Below are positions 10,331 to 17,417 of a DNA stretch of 34,636 nt, in pieces. The translations under genes and the position numbers were made by a program. The first letter of the stretch is position 1. Every line of letters begins with the position of its first letter. Under the pieces are notes generated by a model. The model saw only the letters and a list, made by a program, of their open reading frames with translations, made no database searches and had not been told where the DNA came from. This DNA comes from Candidatus Aenigmatarchaeota archaeon. Lineage in GTDB: Archaea > Aenigmatarchaeota > Aenigmatarchaeia > Aenigmatarchaeales > JAHLMR01. The stretch spans positions 1 through 34,636 of the forward strand of contig JAHLMR010000005.1 of NCBI GenBank assembly GCA_018920255.1, written 5' to 3'.

Positions 10331-11509
10331 ATGAAGTTTGCAGATAGGACAAAATTTTTAAAATCTTCTGAAATAAGAGAAATGTTAAAATATAGTCAAA
10401 TGCCAGATATGATTTCATTTAGCGGAGGTTATCCAAATCCTCATGCATTTCCTTCTAGAGAAATTGTTAGAATAGTTGAAAAAATTATAGATAAAAATAA
10501 GTTTGTTTTACAATATGGACCAACAGAAGGAATAAAAGAATTAAGAGAAGCTTTGAAAAAAAGAATGCAGAAAAAAGGAATAAAAACAGATATAGATAAT
10601 ATTAAAATAACAACTGGATCTCAACAAGGCTTATTTTTACTGGGTGAAATTTTAATTAATCCTGGTGATAATATTGTCGTTGAAAGCCCAACATATTTAG
10701 GAGCATTAAATGCGTTTTCTATTTTTCAGCCAAATTATATTTCAATTCCAATTGATGAAAATGGAATGAAAATAGATGTTTTAGAAGAAAAACTAAAAAA
10801 AGAAAAAATAAAATTTGTATATACAATTCCAACATTTCAAAATCCAAGTGGAACAACACTATCTTTAGATAGAAGAAAATATCTTTTAGAATTAGCTGAA
10901 AAATATGATTTTTTTATTATAGAAGATGATCCATATTCAGAATTAAGATATTCTGGAGAAAATATAAAAAGTATAAAATCTTTAGATAAAAATAATTTAG
11001 TAATTTACTTAAGTACATTTTCAAAAATTTTATGCCCAGGATTTAGATTAGGTTGGATAATAGCAGATGAAGAGATTGGTAAAAAATTTGAAATAGCAAA
11101 ACAAAACGCTGATTTATGTAGCCCAAATTTTACTCAATATATAGCTGAAGAATATATCAATTCAGGAATAATAGATAAGCAAATAAAACTAATAAGAAAA
11201 ATGTATAAAAGAAAAAGAGATATTATGTTAAATGCTCTAAATAAATATTTTCCAAAAAATTCAAAATGGACTAAACCAGATGGCGGAATGTTTATTTGGG
11301 TGGAGTTTCATGAAAAGGTAGACGTAAAAAAACTTCTTGAATATGCAATTAAAGAAAAAGTAATTTTCATTTCAGGAGCTCCATTTTATGCAACAAATCC
11401 AAAATATAATACAATAAGACTTAATTTTACAAATACAGAAGATAACTTAATTGAAGAAGGAATAAAAAGACTTTCACAAGCACTTAAAAAAATAAAGGAA
11501 GGTGACTAA
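10331..11509 (+). CDS. PLP-dependent aminotransferase, class I/II (2-aminoadipate / aromatic aminotransferase-like)
   Basis: 392 aa; SFSGGYPNPHAFPSREI, VYTIPTFQNPSGTTLSLDRR, DDPYSELRY, PLP lysine STFSKILCPGFRLGWI. Confidence 0.92.
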   Translation: MKFADRTKFLKSSEIREMLKYSQMPDMISFSGGYPNPHAFPSREIVRIVEKIIDKNKFVLQYGPTEGIKELREALKKRMQKKGIKTDIDNIKITTGSQQGLFLLGEILINPGDNIVVESPTYLGALNAFSIFQPNYISIPIDENGMKIDVLEEKLKKEKIKFVYTIPTFQNPSGTTLSLDRRKYLLELAEKYDFFIIEDDPYSELRYSGENIKSIKSLDKNNLVIYLSTFSKILCPGFRLGWIIADEEIGKKFEIAKQNADLCSPNFTQYIAEEYINSGIIDKQIKLIRKMYKRKRDIMLNALNKYFPKNSKWTKPDGGMFIWVEFHEKVDVKKLLEYAIKEKVIFISGAPFYATNPKYNTIRLNFTNTEDNLIEEGIKRLSQALKKIKEGD

Positions 11510-11511
11510 TT

Positions 11512-11886
11512 ATGAAAAATTTATATTTAATAATAATTGTACTAAGTGTTCTTATAATAAGTAGTATAGGATTATATTATTTTTTCAATACAAATGAGAA
11601 AGAAGGTTGTCTTTATTGGGCATGTCCATCACTTGTAGGTGCAAAATTTCCAGATTCATGTATACCTAAATTATGTGATAAGACCAAATCATCATGTATA
11701 GATCTTGAATTTGATAGTTCAACACAACATCTTAGAAACACTTTAAATAATTATTATTCTGAAAGCTTTTCTAGATGTGTTAGGATAAAAGTTGCTGGAA
11801 ATACAATAGTGTTATCCTGTCCACCATTAGATCAAGCATGCGTTACAACATACAAATTTAAAGTTACTAATTTAACTATAATTTAA
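11512..11886 (+). CDS. Small exported/membrane-anchored Cys-rich protein, unknown function
   Basis: 124 aa; N-terminal TM segment NLYLIIIVLSVLIISSIGLYYFF followed by eight Cys residues. Confidence 0.65.
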   Translation: MKNLYLIIIVLSVLIISSIGLYYFFNTNEKEGCLYWACPSLVGAKFPDSCIPKLCDKTKSSCIDLEFDSSTQHLRNTLNNYYSESFSRCVRIKVAGNTIVLSCPPLDQACVTTYKFKVTNLTII

Positions 11887-11937
11887 ATTTTTATTAAAAG
11901 ATTAAATTTAAATAATTAAAATTCAAGGTAATAATTT

Positions 11938-12114
11938 ATGCCAAGACAAAAAATAGATGCAACATATGGTAGAATATATAATAGGCAATATGTTTGTATG
12001 AAGTGTAATGCTAAAATAAAAACAGATGCTGAAAGAGTTGCAGCAGGAAAAGTTAAATGCAGAAAATGTGGTTATAAAGGATTAAGACAAAAATCTAAAG
12101 AAAGAAAGGTATAA
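11938..12114 (+). CDS. rpl40e: Ribosomal protein eL40
   Basis: 58 aa by hand translation: MPRQKIDATYGRIYNRQYVCMKCNAKIKTDAERVAAGKVKCRKCGYKGLRQKSKERKV*. CxxC...CxxC zinc ribbon with CRKCGYKGLR signature. Below the ORF-track cutoff. Confidence 0.88.
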   Translation: MPRQKIDATYGRIYNRQYVCMKCNAKIKTDAERVAAGKVKCRKCGYKGLRQKSKERKV

Positions 12115-12117
12115 ATC

Positions 12118-12936
12118 ATGCGTTTTGTTTATTTAGAAATATTAAGACCTTCTGTATGTATTCTTACTGCCTTTGCAGTTTTAATAGGAGCTCTATTATC
12201 AAATAATTTTATTTTTACAAATACTATTTATGCTATTTTAGCAGCAGTATTAATAGCTGGATCAGGGAATATTTTAAATGATTTGTATGATTACAATATT
12301 GATTTAATAAACAAACCAAAAAGGCCACTTCCTTCTAAAAGAATAAGTATAAAATCAGCAAAAATATATGCCTTTATTCTTTTATTTTTTGCTATTATAT
12401 TTTTAATCCTTCTTCCTATTTATGCAATTCTTCTTGGTATATTTAATATATTAATTGTTTTTTTGTATGCATCAAGAATAAAAAGAACAATATTTGCTTC
12501 ATTTGTAGATAGTTGGTTAAGCGCATCAACTTTTATTTTTGGTTATTTTTCAGTTAGCCAAAATTTAATTAATACACCTATTATTATACTTGCAATGATG
12601 GCTTACTCTGCAAATGTAGGAAGAGAGATTGCTAAAGCAATAGAAGACATTAAAGGGGATTTAGCAGCAAATGTAAAATCAATACCAATTGTAGGTGGAA
12701 AAAATATTGCAATATTATTTTCTATATTTTTTGTTTTTTTAGCTATTATAATTAGTCCAATTCCATTTTTCATTAACATTTTTGGATATCTGTATCTCAT
12801 TTTAATATTCATCGCAGATATTCTTTTTATTGTTTCTTGTTATATGCTTTTCTTTTCCGCATCAAAATCTCAAAAAATTATGAAAATAGCAATGTTTATA
12901 GCACTTTTAGGGTTTTTAGCAGGAATTTATTTATAA
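12118..12936 (+). CDS. UbiA-family prenyltransferase (geranylgeranylglycerol-phosphate geranylgeranyltransferase-like)
   Basis: 272 aa, multi-TM; NDLYDYNIDLINKPKRPLPSKRIS (NDxxDxxxD) and a second Asp-rich region REIAKAIEDIKGD. Confidence 0.9.
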   Translation: MRFVYLEILRPSVCILTAFAVLIGALLSNNFIFTNTIYAILAAVLIAGSGNILNDLYDYNIDLINKPKRPLPSKRISIKSAKIYAFILLFFAIIFLILLPIYAILLGIFNILIVFLYASRIKRTIFASFVDSWLSASTFIFGYFSVSQNLINTPIIILAMMAYSANVGREIAKAIEDIKGDLAANVKSIPIVGGKNIAILFSIFFVFLAIIISPIPFFINIFGYLYLILIFIADILFIVSCYMLFFSASKSQKIMKIAMFIALLGFLAGIYL

Positions 12937-13356
12937 AAGATCAAAATCAATTTCTATTGGTTCTTTAGCTTTTCCACAATTCCAATTTCTACATATTTCC
13001 GGTCTAACAGGATAAATCATACATTTATGGGTTTCAATATCTAAAAAATAGCAAGGAAATGCAATTTTACTGCGGTGTCTTGGTATTCCGTCACAATTTT
13101 CTCTAGAAAGTAAAAATGCTACATAATTATTATCATTATATTTTATATCAACCCAGTTTTTCTCATTTAAAATTTCTTGAATTGTTTCTCGGTATTCTTT
13201 TTTAAATATATCCGGATCTTCATTGGCAGCATTAATAATGCTTGCAACATCATTTAATGTTATAATAAGTCCTGCTGGTGGAAAATAACAGCAGTGTGCA
13301 GTTTTACATTTTTCACATTCAGGATAATTGCTATTATATTGATTTGTGCTTTTCAT
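12931..13356 (-). CDS. YkgJ-like cysteine-cluster protein (putative zinc/iron-chelating)
   Basis: 141 aa; CEKCKTAHCC ... PCYFLDIETHKCMIYPVRPEICRNWNCGK matches the YkgJ/UPF0153 Cys pattern. Confidence 0.85.
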   Translation of the reverse strand: MKSTNQYNSNYPECEKCKTAHCCYFPPAGLIITLNDVASIINAANEDPDIFKKEYRETIQEILNEKNWVDIKYNDNNYVAFLLSRENCDGIPRHRSKIAFPCYFLDIETHKCMIYPVRPEICRNWNCGKAKEPIEIDFDLL

Positions 13357-13380
13357 AATTAAAATTAATTTTAAAAGTAA

Positions 13381-13415
13381 CCTTTAAAAATCTTTTTAAT
13401 GAGTTCGACAAAATT
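13381..13415 (-). promoter_or_regulatory. Island repeat/promoter element, copy A (upstream of ykgJ-like gene 1)
   Basis: + strand cctttaaaaatctttttaatgagttcgacaaaatt. Minus strand reads TGTCGAA-N6-AAAAAGATTTTTAAAGG; TATA-like TTTTTAAAG lies ~26 nt from the ATG. Confidence 0.65.
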
Positions 13416-13417
13416 TT

Positions 13418-14140
13418 TTATAAAACCTTAATTTCTGTATAAATAGCATCTTTCTCTGCTTTTAAAATTTTTTCAAGATTACTTATATCAAATCCATTAG
13501 CTATTTTTATATTTATATTATTGGTAATAGTATTTCTCAGTCTCCTTAATTTATTTTCCATTTCACCCGTAATAAATTCATATTTTTCATTTAAAAAAAT
13601 CTCTTTAACATTTTTATTATTTTTTAATATACCATTTGTATCAGTTAAAATTAACAAATTCTTAGCATTATAATAATTTGCTAAATATCCTGCTATAGTA
13701 TCGCTTGAAATAGCGCAATATCCTAAATTCAAATCTTTAACAATTCCACCAGTTATTAAAATAAAATATTCTTTTATATAATTTTCAATTTTTTCATTAT
13801 GAAATTTATTTATTTCATGATGATTTTTATTTCCAGTACTCTTTTTTTCAAATAATTCATTTGGAAGATATTTTACTAGTTTTTTATTATCTATTTTTTC
13901 TAAATTTTTTTTAAGTAAATTATTTATTTCTTCTGCGTGTTTTTCTTTAATCTTAATATTATTATTTTTAGATGTATCTGTTAAATTATATTTAATAGTT
14001 AAATCATGAAGTTTTTTACCACAACCAATTACAAAAATATTATATTCATTTTTTACAGTATTAAAAATTTCATTAAATAACTTAACATTTATATTTTCAT
14101 TTTCATATAATACAGAACCGCCTATTTTAATTACGTTCAT
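13418..14140 (-). CDS. Divergent amino-acid-kinase-fold protein (UMP kinase / isopentenyl phosphate kinase-like), substrate unknown
   Basis: 240 aa; IKIGGSVLYENENINV at N-terminus, LILTDTNGILKN, TGEMENKLRRL; starts 5 nt after the upstream fusion gene ends. Confidence 0.75.
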   Translation of the reverse strand: MNVIKIGGSVLYENENINVKLFNEIFNTVKNEYNIFVIGCGKKLHDLTIKYNLTDTSKNNNIKIKEKHAEEINNLLKKNLEKIDNKKLVKYLPNELFEKKSTGNKNHHEINKFHNEKIENYIKEYFILITGGIVKDLNLGYCAISSDTIAGYLANYYNAKNLLILTDTNGILKNNKNVKEIFLNEKYEFITGEMENKLRRLRNTITNNINIKIANGFDISNLEKILKAEKDAIYTEIKVL

Positions 14141-14145
14141 AAAAA

Positions 14146-15981
14146 TCAGTATTGAACTAGCGTATGTACATCATATTTTTCAAGCCCAATTCTTCCATTT
14201 TTTGTTGTAAGTTCTAATAAACTAAAAATTCCTGCGACTTTTCCACCAGCTATTTCTATTAAATCTACCATATTTCTCATTGTTTCTCCTGTTGCTATCA
14301 TATAATCTACAACTAGCACTCTATCGCCAGGTTTAATAGCTTCTTTTTGTAAAAGAATAACTCTTGAAGGATTATATTCATGAGCAAAAATTCTTTTATA
14401 GCAATCCCCTGGTAAATCCTTTCTGAATAAAGGAATTATTCCTGCTTTTAATTTGTGTGCTATTGCACCAGCCCAAAGCATTCCTTGCATATCCTTTGAA
14501 GCCACATATTTAATATTTGAAAATCTATAATATTCAGAAATATAGTTTATTAATTTATTAAAGAATTTTCCATCTCTTAAAAGTTGTGTTGTATCTTTAA
14601 AAATTATTCCTGGAATTGGAAAATCAATAAAAGTTCTAACTCTTTCTTTTATTTCCTTTTTAATTTCAAAATATTTGTTTATTTGTCTTAAAAATTCTCT
14701 TATTTTTTCATTATTAAGTATATATTCTAATGCTTGAGATTTATTTTCATTTTTAAACAATTCTTTTAAATTAAATGATTCAAGTCCTATTATTTCATTT
14801 GTATCAAAAATAATTTTTTGTGGTTCGATAAATTTTTTTACAGCAAATATTTTTATAAATTTATCATTTATTTTTTGAGGGTTTTTAGAACAATGTCTTA
14901 TTTTTGTTATTGGTATTAATTCTTCTCTAGAAACATCTAAAGAAAGTTCTTCTTTTAATTCTCTTATAGCAGCATCTTCATATGTTTCTCCTTTTTTTAA
15001 ATGACAGGAAACTGAAAAATCATATTTTTTATCATACCTTCTTTTAGCTAAAACTATTTCATTATTTTCATTGAATAATAAAACTACTGATTCTCGATGT
15101 AATAAACCCTTTTTATGAGTAATTTCTCGTGTTTCATTCTCAATAATTTTATCTGCATCATTTACTATATCTAAAACATCATTTTCTTCTTTTATTTCTG
15201 GCTTCATTGGAAGTTTTCTTATCCAAATATTTTCATATTTAGTTGGTAAAAGAATTTTTCCATTTCTTTTTATAGAGAATTTATTAATTTCTTTAATTAT
15301 TTTTTCTTTTATCTTTTCATCACATGAATTCCATTTATCTGATAAAATAAATGTTAAAAGCTTATCCATTTCTTCTTTATTATTTATACAATTTGTAATA
15401 TCTATGTAGGAATTTACATTTTCTGAAATGTATGGAATTTGTAAATTTGTAAGAATGTTTCTTAAAACTTTACCTGTAGATGATCCTCCACCAACAATTT
15501 TCTTTAATTTACAATGTGGGCTTTCTTCATTTTTTATAGAAATTATACATGTTCCGTTTTCATTTAATATATTAAAAATTTTAAATAAAGGATTTCCATT
15601 ATTTTCATTTTTCCATCCATCTAAAAAATAAATACTATTTATTGCTAATATTACATCTAATTTATCTTCATAATTTATATTTTCAAATTTCTCATTTATT
15701 ATTTTAAAATTTATATTTATTTTTTCAGCGTTTTCTTTAAACATTTCTAACATTTTAGTAGAAGGATCAACTCCTACAACAAAAACATTTTTATTAGTAT
15801 TTTCAATTATTTTAAGATCTACATCACCAGTTCCGCATCCTATACACATAATTTTAGAATTATTATCTAATTTTAATTTTGAAGATAAACTCTTAACAAT
15901 TTCATATTTATTATTTACTTTATCTAAATAATTCATATAAATATTGTCATCTTCATTGAAAAATCTCAAAATATTATTCAT
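14146..15981 (-). CDS. Three-domain fusion: class I SAM methyltransferase, IDI-like Nudix, adenine-phosphoribosyltransferase-like domain
   Basis: 611 aa. aa ~1-262: IMCIGCGTGDVDLKII..VVGVDPSTKML. aa ~268-425: DIVNDADKIIENETREITHKKGLLHRESVVLLFN..SVSCHLKKGETYEDAAIRELKEELSLD. aa ~440-611: RVRTFIDFPIPGIIFKDTTQLLRD..IKPGDRVLVVDYMIATGETMRNMVDLIEIAGGKVAG. Confidence 0.88.
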   Translation of the reverse strand: MNNILRFFNEDDNIYMNYLDKVNNKYEIVKSLSSKLKLDNNSKIMCIGCGTGDVDLKIIENTNKNVFVVGVDPSTKMLEMFKENAEKININFKIINEKFENINYEDKLDVILAINSIYFLDGWKNENNGNPLFKIFNILNENGTCIISIKNEESPHCKLKKIVGGGSSTGKVLRNILTNLQIPYISENVNSYIDITNCINNKEEMDKLLTFILSDKWNSCDEKIKEKIIKEINKFSIKRNGKILLPTKYENIWIRKLPMKPEIKEENDVLDIVNDADKIIENETREITHKKGLLHRESVVLLFNENNEIVLAKRRYDKKYDFSVSCHLKKGETYEDAAIRELKEELSLDVSREELIPITKIRHCSKNPQKINDKFIKIFAVKKFIEPQKIIFDTNEIIGLESFNLKELFKNENKSQALEYILNNEKIREFLRQINKYFEIKKEIKERVRTFIDFPIPGIIFKDTTQLLRDGKFFNKLINYISEYYRFSNIKYVASKDMQGMLWAGAIAHKLKAGIIPLFRKDLPGDCYKRIFAHEYNPSRVILLQKEAIKPGDRVLVVDYMIATGETMRNMVDLIEIAGGKVAGIFSLLELTTKNGRIGLEKYDVHTLVQY

Positions 15982-16002
15982 GTTAAATTTGAAGTAAAAT
16001 AA

Positions 16003-16037
16003 CCTTTAAAAATCTTTTTGTTGATTTCGACAGAAAA
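16003..16037 (-). promoter_or_regulatory. Island repeat/promoter element, copy B (upstream of the fusion gene)
   Basis: + strand cctttaaaaatctttttgttgatttcgacagaaaa; same layout as copies A and C, TATA-like element ~23 nt from the ATG at 15981. Confidence 0.65.
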
Positions 16038-16048
16038 CGTTTTGAAAA

Positions 16049-16393
16049 TTATTCTATTTTACATATTTTTGGTCTAACAGAAGAAATCATACATTCTTCT
16101 TTTTCACTTAGAAAATGACATGGATATACAGAAATTCCATGTACTTCCTTTTTGTTTTTTTCTGTATTAGGAATTAAAAAAGGATAACTATTATAATACT
16201 CAACCCATTTTTTCTCATTTAAAATTTCTTGAATTGTTTTTTGATATTCTTTTTTAAATATATAAAGATAATTATTAGCAGCATTAATAATGCTTGCAAC
16301 ATCATTTAATGTTATGCCAATTCCAAATTTTGGAAAATAACAGTCTTCTTGAAAATGATGATTACTATTAAAATATCTAATACTACACATCAT
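16049..16393 (-). CDS. Degenerate YkgJ-like paralog (cysteine motifs mostly lost)
   Basis: Start revised to MMCSIRYFNS... at 16393 because the longer ORF (to 16495) runs into tRNA-Pro. Shares GITLNDVASIINAAN..IFKKEYQKTIQEILNEKKWV and SVRPKIC with the 12931-13356 protein. Confidence 0.65.
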   Translation of the reverse strand: MMCSIRYFNSNHHFQEDCYFPKFGIGITLNDVASIINAANNYLYIFKKEYQKTIQEILNEKKWVEYYNSYPFLIPNTEKNKKEVHGISVYPCHFLSEKEECMISSVRPKICKIE

Positions 16394-16413
16394 AAAATTA
16401 GTTTTAAAAATAA

Positions 16414-16448
16414 TCTTTAAAAATCTTTTTGTTGACTTCGACAAAAAA
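16414..16448 (-). promoter_or_regulatory. Island repeat/promoter element, copy C (upstream of ykgJ-like gene 2, just downstream of tRNA-Pro)
   Basis: + strand tctttaaaaatctttttgttgacttcgacaaaaaa; near-identical to copy B; TATA-like element ~22 nt from the ATG. Confidence 0.65.
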
Positions 16449-16452
16449 CTAA

Positions 16453-16528
16453 TGGTGGGCCCAGGGTGATTTGAACACCCGTTTTCAGCTCCCAAGGCTG
16501 ATGTCCTACCAAGCTAGACTATGGGCCC
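16453..16528 (-). tRNA. tRNA-Pro (anticodon TGG), CCA encoded
   Basis: Minus strand GGGCCCATAGTCTAGCTTGGTAGGACATCAGCCTTGGGAGCTGAAAACGGGTGTTCAAATCACCCTGGGCCCACCA; 7-bp acceptor, anticodon stem TCAGC/GCTGA with loop CTTGGGA, T-arm GGGTG-TTCAAAT-CACCC. Confidence 0.95.
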
Positions 16529-16574
16529 TTTAAGTAAAATTATCTTTTAAAGAATTTAAAAACATTTAATATTT

Positions 16575-17417
16575 ATGAGTTTTTACAAAAAAATTTCAGA
16601 AAAATTAAAAAATAAAATTCCTGAAGAAAAATTAATTCTCCTTCCAAGGGGGTATAATTTATTTAATGATGTTCTTATTATAAAGCTTAAAAAAGAGTTA
16701 TACAAATATAAAAAAGAAATTGGAAAGGCTATTTTACAAACCCTTCCTTATGTAAAAACAGTTATTTTAGAAAAAGAAATAAAGGGAATAAAAAGAACTC
16801 CAAAAATAGAGATTATTGCAGGTAAGAAAAAAACAAAAACAATATTTTCTGAATTTAATTGTTATTTTTCAATAGATTTTTCTAAAGCAATGTGGTCAGG
16901 AGGAAATAAATTTGAAAGACAAAGAATTGTTAAACAAATAAAAAAAGATGAAGTTATTGTTGATATGTTTGCAGGAATAGGTTATTGGAGTATTTTTATT
17001 GCAAAGCTTTCACCAGCAAAAATAATTTATGCAATTGATTTAAATAAAGATGCAATAAAATTTTTAAAGAAAAATATAAAATTAAATAAAATATCAAATA
17101 TTCAAGTATTATATGGGGATTGTAGAAAATTTTCAAAAAAATTAGAAAATAAAGCAGATAGAATAATTATGGGATATCTTAAAGATACAGAAAAATTTCT
17201 TCCATATGCATTAAAAATTGCAAAAAAAGAATGTATAATACATTTTCATAGATTAATTCATGAGAAAGAAATTAATGAAGTTAAAGAAAAAATTTTAAGG
17301 ATTATAAGAGAAAATAAATGCAAAGGAAAAATTCTTAATATTCTTATTGTTAAATCAATGGCTCCAAAAATAAATCATTATGTTTTTGATATAAAAATAA
17401 ATAAAACTAACAGGTAA
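16575..17417 (+). CDS. tRNA-modifying class I SAM enzyme, Taw2 (wyosine aminocarboxypropyltransferase)/Trm5 family
   Basis: 280 aa; FSIDFSKAMWSGGNKFERQRIVKQI, VDMFAGIGYWSIFIAK, AIDLNKDAI, IIMGYLKDTEKFLPYAL, HFH. MGY..HFH favours Taw2 over Trm5. Confidence 0.8.
   Translation: MSFYKKISEKLKNKIPEEKLILLPRGYNLFNDVLIIKLKKELYKYKKEIGKAILQTLPYVKTVILEKEIKGIKRTPKIEIIAGKKKTKTIFSEFNCYFSIDFSKAMWSGGNKFERQRIVKQIKKDEVIVDMFAGIGYWSIFIAKLSPAKIIYAIDLNKDAIKFLKKNIKLNKISNIQVLYGDCRKFSKKLENKADRIIMGYLKDTEKFLPYALKIAKKECIIHFHRLIHEKEINEVKEKILRIIRENKCKGKILNILIVKSMAPKINHYVFDIKINKTNR

Noticed and set aside
12603-12812. 69-aa minus ORF
   Set aside because: Antisense to the UbiA prenyltransferase.
15428-15631. 67-aa + strand ORF
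   Set aside because: Antisense to the methyltransferase part of the fusion.
13381-16448. CRISPR array from the three ~35-bp repeats
   Set aside because: Spacing is irregular (about 2.6 kb and 0.4 kb), genes lie between the copies, and each sits at a promoter position.
16394-16495. N-terminal extension of the 16049..16495 minus ORF (MGAENGCSNHPGPTISFLSKSTKRF...)
   Set aside because: It translates part of tRNA-Pro and the repeat/promoter element; the in-frame MMCS start at 16393 is much more likely.
12931-16528. Integrated mobile element at tRNA-Pro
   Set aside because: No integrase, transposase or duplicated tRNA 3' end seen; kept only as a low-confidence island hypothesis.
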